A DNA stretch of 10,171 bases from Patescibacteria group bacterium (lineage in GTDB: Bacteria > Patescibacteriota > Microgenomatia > UM-FILTER-40-11): NCBI GenBank assembly GCA_023473205.1, contig JAMCYY010000074.1, forward strand, positions 1 through 10,171. The letters run 5' to 3'. The position numbers and the translations under genes were made by a program. This document shows positions 1 to 5,074 of the stretch, in pieces. The stretch's first letter is position 1. Each line of letters starts with the position of its first letter. The notes beneath the pieces are model-generated. The model was not told the origin of the DNA. It saw only the letters and a list, made by a program, of their open reading frames with translations, and searched no databases.

Positions 1-1360
1 ACTCAAGCTGCCTGACAATCTGTGGATTATATTCTACTACTAAATAAGGGATCTTGGCTTTCCCTAAAGCCGATCCTACCCATTTACCCACCCTTCCGTA
101 ACCTAAAATGACAACATGATTCAAAAAAGGCAGTTCATCTGGCGGACTTAGCTGGTCATATTGAGCAAGAAAACGTCTTTGCCAAGAAGGAACCTTTTTT
201 AAAATTTTTTGACTTAAAAAATAAAGTTTTTCCGCTAAGGAAAAAAGCAAAGGGGTTAAAACCATGGTCAGTAAAGTTACAGAAATAATTAATGAATAGT
301 AAGATTGGTTTAAAAAACGGCCTGAAAAAGCCGCGGCAGCAAGAGCAAAAGCAAACTCACCCACTTCGGACAAGCCTAAAGCAACTGTAAAAATTGTTTT
401 CAGGTGATAATGAAAAAAAACCAGAATTGAACCAACTACTAAGGTTTTTAAAAGAATAACTATCGCGGTCACTCCGATAATTTGGCCAACATGAGAAAAC
501 AAAAAACCAGGCTCTAAACTTAAACCTAAGGAAACAAAAAAAATTGCCAGAAAAACATCCCTAAGCGGTCTTATTTCTGAAAAAATTGCATGGTTTGCTT
601 GAGATTGACTTAAAATTAAACCGGCTAAAAAGGCACCCAAAGCAAAAGAAAAACCAAAATTCAAAGTTCCCAAACCAAAAAGAAAAACAATACAAACGGA
701 AAAAACCAAAAGCAATTCCCGGTTCTTAAAAGTCATTAAATAGTTAAGGCAATAAGGGATTAATTTTATGCCTACCCCAAAAGCAAGCCCAAGGGCTAAA
801 AAAGCAGCTAATAGGGAAAAATAGTTTGCTGAACCTTGCCCTAAAACTAAGGGCAACAAACTCATTAGTGGTAAAACAGCTAAATCCTGAAACAAAAGCC
901 AACTCTCAAGAATTTCACCTGATAAAGACTCAAGTTGCCCTTTTTCTTGCAAAATTTTAACCACAATTGCCGTTGAAGAAAGAGAAAAAGCACTACCCAT
1001 AACTAAACTCACAGGAAAATCAAAACCAAAAACATTCTTAAAAAGTAAAGCACTAATACCAATTGTTAGGATAATCTGTAAACTTCCGCCACCCAAAGCA
1101 ATTTTTTTTAACTTTTCCAACCTTTGAAAAGAAAATTCTAAGCCAAGGCTAAACATCAATAAAGCCAAACCCATTTCCGCTAAAATTCCCAAAGTTTCCC
1201 GTTTAAGGCCAAAATTTTCCAATAAATACGAAAAAAGTAAACCGGAAAGCAAATAACCAAACATTAAAGGCTGTTTTATTTTTCCAGCCCAAAATCCCCC
1301 TAAAAAAGCACTTCCCAAAACAGCTAAAAGTCCCCAAAGAAGAGTAAAATTAGCAGGCAT
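1..1360 (-). CDS. Kef-type K+/H+ (CPA2) antiporter with RCK/TrkA-N domain, C-terminus cut by window edge
   Basis: The frame is open for 453 codons from ATG 1360 to the window edge, so the C-terminus is missing. The first ~380 residues are strongly hydrophobic, with about 12 predicted membrane spans. CPA2-family signatures are visible: SLSSTAIVVK around residue 120, and FQDLAVLPL around 160, matching the FQD segment of KefB/KefC. After a charged linker, HVVILGYGRVGKWVG (about residues 413-427) is the glycine-rich nucleotide-binding loop that opens a TrkA-N/RCK domain. The product should exchange K+ or Na+ for H+ across the membrane, gated by nucleotide binding. A GGAG lies just two bases before the ATG, and the lspA stop is 7 bases upstream, so it is the last gene of the operon beginning at 2772. 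Family assignment is secure; the transported ion is not. Confidence 0.93.
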   Translation of the reverse strand, partial: MPANFTLLWGLLAVLGSAFLGGFWAGKIKQPLMFGYLLSGLLFSYLLENFGLKRETLGILAEMGLALLMFSLGLEFSFQRLEKLKKIALGGGSLQIILTIGISALLFKNVFGFDFPVSLVMGSAFSLSSTAIVVKILQEKGQLESLSGEILESWLLFQDLAVLPLMSLLPLVLGQGSANYFSLLAAFLALGLAFGVGIKLIPYCLNYLMTFKNRELLLVFSVCIVFLFGLGTLNFGFSFALGAFLAGLILSQSQANHAIFSEIRPLRDVFLAIFFVSLGLSLEPGFLFSHVGQIIGVTAIVILLKTLVVGSILVFFHYHLKTIFTVALGLSEVGEFAFALAAAAFSGRFLNQSYYSLIISVTLLTMVLTPLLFSLAEKLYFLSQKILKKVPSWQRRFLAQYDQLSPPDELPFLNHVVILGYGRVGKWVGSALGKAKIPYLVVEYNPQIVRQLE

Positions 1361-1367
1361 ATCTCCA

Positions 1368-1751
1368 TCATAGTGATTTAGCCTTGATTAAGTCAACGGC
1401 GAAAAATAACGTTCCGGTAACAATAGCAATATCGGCCAAATTAAAAACTGGTAAATATGGCAGTCTGATAAAATCCACTATCCCTTCATAAAAAAAGCGG
1501 TCAAAAAGATTACTCAAACCTCCGATCATCATTAACTTGACACCGAATGATCCTTTATAAAAATGAAGTAAAAAAAGACAGAAAAAAGTTAATCCTAACA
1601 ATGAAACAATGGAACAATGAGACAATAAACTAAAAGAAACTCCTTGGTTAATTACCGCCATTTCCGATTTAAAAAAGAAATACTTAGACAGTTGATCTAA
1701 AACCAGAATTCCCCCAATTACTTCTCTTTCTTTTTTTCGCATTTGACACAC
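1368..1751 (-). CDS. lspA: lipoprotein signal peptidase II (LspA)
   Basis: This is a membrane aspartic protease that removes the signal peptide from diacylglyceryl-modified prolipoproteins. Family motifs appear in order: DQLSKYF near residue 19, NQGVSFSLL (the N-x-G-x-x-F box) near 35, GGLSNLFDR (first catalytic Asp), VDFIRLP, and FNLADIAI (second catalytic Asp). Both catalytic aspartates are therefore present. There are four hydrophobic segments. At 124-127 residues it is shorter than the roughly 160 residues of E. coli LspA, mainly in the periplasmic loops and the tail. GTG 1751 was chosen because AGAGG lies 7 bases upstream; ATG 1742 is the alternative and loses only three residues. The start overlaps the end of the DksA-like gene by 34 bases, which suggests translational coupling. 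Its stop is 7 bases before the antiporter start. Confidence 0.93.
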   Translation of the reverse strand: MCQMRKKEREVIGGILVLDQLSKYFFFKSEMAVINQGVSFSLLSHCSIVSLLGLTFFCLFLLHFYKGSFGVKLMMIGGLSNLFDRFFYEGIVDFIRLPYLPVFNLADIAIVTGTLFFAVDLIKAKSL

Positions 1752-2086
1752 ATTGTTGCCTCTGGAAAAACCATTAGACGGTCAGTATCAATCATCTCCC
1801 CGCATTTTTCACAAGTACCATATTTCCCCAATTTAATCCTGGTTAAAGCTTTTCTAACTTGGATGAGTTTACGATCAACTTCTCTTTTTAAGCCTTCAAC
1901 TGTGGCATGGCCAAATTGTTCTGAAGCATCAGTATCAACAGCCGCATTATCAACCACCCTCTCTCTATCATTAAAAGGATCTTGCTCATCTAAATCTTTT
2001 TTTCTTTTCGATAATTTTCTTTCTTCAAGATGTAAAAATTGTTTAATCGGTTCAAGCAAAGATACCGGAAAAATTACTTTCGCCAT
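1718..2086 (-). CDS. TraR/DksA family C4 zinc-finger protein
   Basis: The 122-residue protein has a charged, helical N-terminal two-thirds likely to form the DksA-type coiled coil, with DTDASEQFGHA in the middle. The C-terminal zinc finger is CEKCG followed 17 residues later by CVKC. The KALTRIKLGKYGTCEKCG segment is characteristic of the TraR/DksA family, whose members bind the RNA polymerase secondary channel and modulate initiation with or without ppGpp. It lacks the longer acidic-tip arrangement of E. coli DksA, so a DksA-type regulatory role is inferred, not shown. A perfect AGGAGG lies 4 bases before ATG 2086, the best ribosome-binding site in this operon. It sits inside the last codons of the upstream gene, which it overlaps by 13 bases. 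Being co-transcribed with lspA and an antiporter is unusual but may simply reflect operon packing. Confidence 0.9.
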   Translation of the reverse strand: MAKVIFPVSLLEPIKQFLHLEERKLSKRKKDLDEQDPFNDRERVVDNAAVDTDASEQFGHATVEGLKREVDRKLIQVRKALTRIKLGKYGTCEKCGEMIDTDRLMVFPEATMCVKCEKKKEK

Positions 2087-2772
2087 AGATCCTCCTTAAA
2101 ATTTCTTTCCGAACGATAATAAAGTGCCCCAAGGCTGCAAAGGGCAATCACTAACCAAGAATAGTGTTCCCAGTATAGGATATTTCTTTGCCAAAAAGCA
2201 AGGAGAAAAAATATAAAAAAAACAAGAAAACTGAAACTGGTTGCCAAAAATCCAGTCTTACCACTCTTATACCAAGAAAAGGAACGATATTTCCTTTGGA
2301 CCAAAGGATAAACAATTAAGCCAAGCAAACCAACAAAAGAATAAATTAAGTAAAAAAAATAGTTTTGTTTAAAAAAAAGACCCAAGCCCCCCAACAAAAT
2401 AAGATACAAAAAAGGCAACACTAAAGTGTCAAAGATTTCCCAAAAGTTTTTCTTTAAATTACGGCCTTTAAACACGATCACAAAAATCACTCCCAAGACT
2501 GCACCAGCAAAAGAAAACTTTAAGTGAAAGGCCCAAGGCAAGGGCTGAATAATGAAAATTCGAATTAGAAATTCAAAAAGTTGTCCTAAAAGCCAAGAAA
2601 AAACTAAAGAGGCAATTATTAGCCAAAGGGTAAGATTAAAAATTTCATCCTCAGGATAATCATCACGCAAGCGCCGCCAAAACAAAAAAGAGCCTAAAAC
2701 TAAACCCAAAACCAAACCCCAAAAAAACGGAGTGATTTTTAGACCAAAAATTATGAAAGATAAATTAGGCAT
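2074..2772 (-). CDS. polytopic membrane protein resembling a degenerate prolipoprotein diacylglyceryl transferase (Lgt)
   Basis: The 232-residue protein is very hydrophobic with about seven membrane spans and a short basic tail. Its layout follows Lgt. FGLKITPFFWGLVLG at the N-terminus parallels the first Lgt helix. FSFAGAVLGVIFVIVFKGR (near residue 88) parallels the Lgt segment usually reading GGxSFHGGLLG. LILLGGLGLFF (near 125) sits where Lgt has its IGRxGNF signature. The His, Arg and Asn expected in those motifs are absent, so if it descends from Lgt it is probably not a standard transferase. It is first in the operon with lspA, which acts directly after Lgt in lipoprotein maturation, and this supports the link. 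Alternatively it is an unrelated membrane protein. ATG 2772 has no clear ribosome-binding site and follows a TATAAT by about 22 bases. Confidence 0.5.
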   Translation of the reverse strand: MPNLSFIIFGLKITPFFWGLVLGLVLGSFLFWRRLRDDYPEDEIFNLTLWLIIASLVFSWLLGQLFEFLIRIFIIQPLPWAFHLKFSFAGAVLGVIFVIVFKGRNLKKNFWEIFDTLVLPFLYLILLGGLGLFFKQNYFFYLIYSFVGLLGLIVYPLVQRKYRSFSWYKSGKTGFLATSFSFLVFFIFFLLAFWQRNILYWEHYSWLVIALCSLGALYYRSERNFKEDLWRK

Positions 2773-2773
2773 T

Positions 2774-2802
2774 TTGATTTAATAATCTTAACATATTATA
2801 CT
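2774..2802 (+). promoter_or_regulatory. sigma70-like promoter for the DUF457-like gene
   Basis: TTGATT (2774-2779) and TATACT (2797-2802) are separated by exactly 17 bases. The start codon follows 30 bases after the -10. The 60-base intergenic region is the only space between two divergent genes, so a promoter is expected here. Confidence 0.5.
2795..2800 (-). promoter_or_regulatory. -10 element (TATAAT) for the leftward envelope operon
   Basis: A perfect TATAAT reads on the minus strand, 22 bases before ATG 2772. The -35 region at 16-17 bases spacing is T-rich but poor. It overlaps the -10 of the opposing plus-strand promoter. The four minus-strand genes from 2772 to the left edge overlap or nearly touch, so this may be their only promoter. 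Confidence 0.5.
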
Positions 2803-2832
2803 TAATCAATAATAAAAAAGAACTAACGATCC

Positions 2833-3300
2833 ATGCTTGAATTTGCCCATGCCTTAACCGGAGCAGTTATTGCCGCCAAGGTTGAAAATCCTCTGGTGGC
2901 ACTTCCCCTTTGTTTTTTTTCCCATTTCGTGGTTGACCTTCTCCCCCATTGGAATTTCCATCTTGATGAAGAAAAAAATAAATTCGGACGTTTGAAAGGA
3001 AAAATTATTGGCTGGCTTTTCTTAGATTCTTTTTTAGGGCTTTTCTTAGGCCTTTGGGTGGCTTATCAAGTCTATCCACCTGTCACTAAAAGTCTCGTGG
3101 TCACTCTCGGCGCTTTTTTAGGAGTTTTACCTGACCTTCTTGAAGCTCCCTTTTTTCTTTTTGGCTTAAAAAACAAAATCATTGACCGGCTTTTAAGATT
3201 TCAACTAAAACATCAATTCAACTTACCATTTTTACCCGGTATGTTATTCCAAATTATCTATGCCATCTTACTTATCCTCTTTGCCGGTCTCCACATTTAA
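2833..3300 (+). CDS. DUF457/YdjM-like membrane protein (putative metal-dependent hydrolase)
   Basis: The 155-residue integral membrane protein begins MLEFAHALTGAVIAAKV and has about four membrane segments. Conserved polar residues lie at membrane edges: His6, the pair in FSHFVVDLLPH (about residues 30-40), and GVLPDLLEA (about 97-105). This spaced His/Asp pattern with DLLPH and LPD matches the DUF457/YdjM type of 'membrane-bound metal-dependent hydrolase' seen widely in bacteria, whose activity is poorly established. The start follows a plausible promoter, with only weak Shine-Dalgarno character (AAAAGAA). The stop lies 55 bases before the tRNA. It stands alone on the plus strand, divergent from the lipoprotein operon. 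Family placement is moderate; the enzymatic role is unproven. Confidence 0.7.
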   Translation: MLEFAHALTGAVIAAKVENPLVALPLCFFSHFVVDLLPHWNFHLDEEKNKFGRLKGKIIGWLFLDSFLGLFLGLWVAYQVYPPVTKSLVVTLGAFLGVLPDLLEAPFFLFGLKNKIIDRLLRFQLKHQFNLPFLPGMLFQIIYAILLILFAGLHI

Positions 3301-3324
3301 AATGTTCTTCAAATTTGCTAAAAT
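3296..3324 (+). promoter_or_regulatory. possible promoter for tRNA-Leu and the endonuclease gene
   Basis: TTTAAA (3296-3301) and TAAAAT (3319-3324) are 17 bases apart and would start transcription about 25 bases before the tRNA. The -35 overlaps the stop codon of the preceding gene. The match is modest in an AT-rich stretch, and read-through from 2833 is also possible. Confidence 0.3.
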
Positions 3325-3355
3325 GAGCTTTTAGAAATAGGAAGATTATTGAAAT

Positions 3356-3439
3356 GGCGCGGTGGCGGAATGGCAGACGCGTAGCTCTCAAAAAGCTATG
3401 AGCCACAAGCTCGTGAGGGTTCAACTCCCTCCCGCGCCA
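3356..3439 (+). tRNA. tRNA-Leu(CAA)
   Basis: A complete class II cloverleaf of 84 bases. The acceptor stem GGCGCGG (3356-3362) pairs perfectly with CCGCGCC (3432-3438), and A3439 is the discriminator. The D stem is GCG/CGC (3365-3367 with 3378-3380). The anticodon stem TAGCT/AGCTA (3382-3386 with 3394-3398) holds the loop CTCAAAA, giving anticodon CAA (3389-3391), which decodes UUG. The long variable arm GAGC/GCTC (3400-3412) is typical of Leu. The T stem GAGGG/CCCTC (3415-3431) encloses TTCAACT. No CCA is encoded after the discriminator (the next bases are CAAG), so it needs CCA-adding enzyme. There is no intron. The homing endonuclease start codon follows four bases later. Confidence 0.97.
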
Positions 3440-3442
3440 CAA

Positions 3443-4078
3443 GTGAAAAAGATTAGATGGAGTCCTACGATAGCTTATGCTGTCGGGCTTATTGCTACCG
3501 ATGGCAATTTGTCTAAAGATGGTCGGCACATTACTTTTACCTCATTTGAATCTGAACTGTTAAAATCTTTTAAAAGATGCCTTCATCTAAAATCAAAAAT
3601 ATTTTCCTCGTCTTTTCGGATACAGTTTAGCGATGTTTCGCTATACCGATGGCTTCTCGAAATTGGAATCACTCCTGCCAAAACTTACACTTTGGGAAAA
3701 ATTGATATTCCTGACGAGTATTTTCGTGATTTCTTAAGAGGACATTTGGACGGCGATGGAACCATACTGACTTACGTTGATAAGTATAATTCTTATAAAG
3801 GAAAAGTTTATACTAACCAAAGAATTTACACTAAGTTTATTTCCGTAAGTGAAAACCACGCAAGGTGGTTACATGCAAAAATAAAAAAATTAGCTAAGGT
3901 AAAAGGGGCTTTAAATTGTAATGTACCAAAAAGTAAAAATAAAGTTTCCGTTTGGGTTGTAAAATTTGCGAAGAAAGAATCACTATTACTATTGAATTGG
4001 TTATATTATCGGCCTCAACTCCCATGTTTAAAAAGAAAAAAGGAAATTTTTATGAAATTCTTAAATGAATTCACCTAA
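3443..4078 (+). CDS. LAGLIDADG homing endonuclease directly downstream of tRNA-Leu
   Basis: From GTG 3443 the protein is 211 residues. Motif 1 is AYAVGLIATDG (residues about 11-21) and motif 2 is LRGHLDGDG (about 98-106). The two catalytic acidic residues, D20 and D105, are both present, so it looks like an intact monomeric, two-motif nuclease that would cut a long target site. No intein splicing residues and no intron core flank it, so it is free-standing. The reading frame is open back through the tRNA to 3362, but those codons are tRNA sequence and should not be counted as protein. GTG 3443 is the only credible start and has no Shine-Dalgarno. The stop overlaps the converging gene by 8 bases. 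The first motif begins only about 11 residues in, so the N-terminus is very short. Confidence 0.88.
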   Translation: MKKIRWSPTIAYAVGLIATDGNLSKDGRHITFTSFESELLKSFKRCLHLKSKIFSSSFRIQFSDVSLYRWLLEIGITPAKTYTLGKIDIPDEYFRDFLRGHLDGDGTILTYVDKYNSYKGKVYTNQRIYTKFISVSENHARWLHAKIKKLAKVKGALNCNVPKSKNKVSVWVVKFAKKESLLLLNWLYYRPQLPCLKRKKEIFMKFLNEFT

Positions 4079-4303
4079 CAAACTTGTTTTTATTTTCAAC
4101 CAAAGCTTCTCTGGTAATAAGGCAAAGCGTATTTTCTCTTTGAGGAATATTTAGGCCAAGGCATCGGCAATAAACTTTATTTAAAAATTTTATCATTGGC
4201 AGAAAGGTTTTCTCCCGCCAATCAGTCTGACTTTTAGATTCAGAAACCTTGAATCCGTACTTTTCAAACACTTTTGTCACTAAAGGAGAATCACCATAAA
4301 AAA
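4071..4303 (-). pseudogene. C-terminal fragment of a frameshifted hypothetical gene
   Basis: This frame encodes about 75 residues, with 69 of them after GTG 4280: KVFEKYGFKVSES near the start, then a basic tail ending in ENKNKFVR. There is no ribosome-binding site of its own, and the frame is blocked by TAG at 4308-4310. It continues the protein of the preceding piece if one base is removed from the T7 run (plus-strand A7, 4298-4304). The junction then reads EIFYGDSPLVTKVF, which is smooth and plausible. It ends against the endonuclease gene (8-base tail overlap). I do not recognise the family. It is most likely the C-terminus of one gene rather than a separate gene. Confidence 0.6.
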
Positions 4304-4692
4304 ATTTCTATTCCTTCAAGCACCTTATCTTTTCTTTCACAGGCCTCTGCCAAATTATAGAGACTTTCGAAGCCTTCCCTGACGACAGTAAGAGGGTTAC
4401 TACCAACTCTCGGTATCCTTGATTTACCCAAAAAATGCAGCTCACCGACATATGGGTAAGATAAAACCTCTGGAAAAGTTTTGGTAAGTCTTTCTTGATC
4501 GAAAACGGCCACTTTGCTGACAGTTAATAATTGACCAAAAGAAATGCGGTTAGCTCTTTCTTTTTCGTGAATCCACGAAGCCAAAGCCACTGAACCCCAA
4601 GTTGTCGCCAAAAAACCTAACGCTGCCAATGCTATCCCCCCGGAAACAACCGTATTAATTTTTTCACCCACCACAGCCCCGAAATCAGCCAT
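4291..4692 (-). CDS. hypothetical membrane-anchored protein, middle part of a probably frameshifted gene
   Basis: The 133-residue frame begins MADFGAVVGEK and has one clear hydrophobic segment (about residues 18-42: small residues and aliphatics ending ASWIHEKER). A soluble region follows with YPYVGELHFLGKSR and an EGFESLYNLAEACERKDKVLEGIEIF helix. It ends abruptly (FLW then TGA) right after a T7 run. Removing one T joins it to the downstream fragment for a 206-residue product. ATG 4692 has no Shine-Dalgarno. The frame is also open upstream for about 23 codons before a TAA at 4765-4767, so it may join the preceding piece too. No family recognised. It may be a real gene with a sequencing error, a decaying gene, or a frameshift-expressed one. 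Confidence 0.55.
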   Translation of the reverse strand: MADFGAVVGEKINTVVSGGIALAALGFLATTWGSVALASWIHEKERANRISFGQLLTVSKVAVFDQERLTKTFPEVLSYPYVGELHFLGKSRIPRVGSNPLTVVREGFESLYNLAEACERKDKVLEGIEIFLW

Positions 4693-4720
4693 TTTTAAAA
4701 TTTCAATGGTAGCGACGTTG

Positions 4721-5047
4721 CTAATGGCCGCGGTTAGTGAGGGCAGCGGCTTGAGTAAAAACTTTTATGCCATCCTCATTCGAAGGAAAACTGAGAGAAT
4801 CAAAGACATTTTGCACCCAACTACGCTGAAACGGCCTCTCCTCCGCCCTTTTCTTAACTAAAGGCTTAGGTGCCTCCACCATCGCTTGAATTTCAGATTC
4901 TATTCTTGTTATTCTTGCCCTATCTGCCCACGAAGTTCCCGCAGCAATTTCACCCTGGTTAAGTTCATGGCGAGAGCTTACCTCAACTGGCATTTGGCTA
5001 TGTTTTCTCTCACTACTTTTCAAGCTTTGAACGTCACTTTCCGGCAT
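4721..5047 (-). CDS. hypothetical soluble protein, N-terminal part of a probably frameshifted gene
   Basis: The 108-residue frame begins MPESDVQSLKSS and is hydrophilic and low in aromatics. It has a likely helix, ADRARITRIESEIQAMVE, around residues 41-58 and then a basic Pro/Lys-rich stretch (PKPLVKKRAEERP). It looks like a cytoplasmic, partly disordered N-terminal region. It begins 27 bases after the stop of the large membrane protein, so it may share that operon, and no clear ribosome-binding site is visible. One base removed from the T5 run (plus-strand A5, 4757-4761) moves the reading into the downstream frame, giving EDGIKVLLKPLPSLTAAISN and continuing through the next ATG. The three pieces would then form about 324 residues. 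No homologue recognised. Confidence 0.5.
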   Translation of the reverse strand: MPESDVQSLKSSERKHSQMPVEVSSRHELNQGEIAAGTSWADRARITRIESEIQAMVEAPKPLVKKRAEERPFQRSWVQNVFDSLSFPSNEDGIKVFTQAAALTNRGH

Positions 5048-5074
5048 TATCTTAAGTCTAACATTTTAATCGAA

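Noticed and set aside
1743..2099. 118-codon plus-strand open frame
   Set aside because: It is antisense to the clear DksA-like zinc-finger gene and shows no domain or start signal.
3382..3398. Intron in the tRNA-Leu anticodon loop as host for the homing endonuclease
   Set aside because: The anticodon stem and seven-base loop are continuous, so no intron is present and the endonuclease lies outside the tRNA.
3362..3442. N-terminal extension of the endonuclease starting at GTG 3362 (MAEWQTRSSQ...)
   Set aside because: These 27 codons are the tRNA-Leu gene itself, which is structurally complete. The peptide is a translation artefact of tRNA sequence, so GTG 3443 is used as the start.
3272..3529. 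85-codon minus-strand open frame
   Set aside because: It reads antisense through the tRNA and the endonuclease gene, with no family features; a shadow frame.
4079..4096. Intrinsic terminator between the endonuclease and the converging gene
   Set aside because: ACAA-AC-TTGT followed by TTTTATTTT has only a four-base AT-rich stem, too weak to call.
3430..4100. Direct repeat of the tRNA 3' end downstream of the endonuclease, as an integrase-type attachment site
   Set aside because: No copy of the acceptor/T-arm sequence was found after 4078, and no integrase gene is present.
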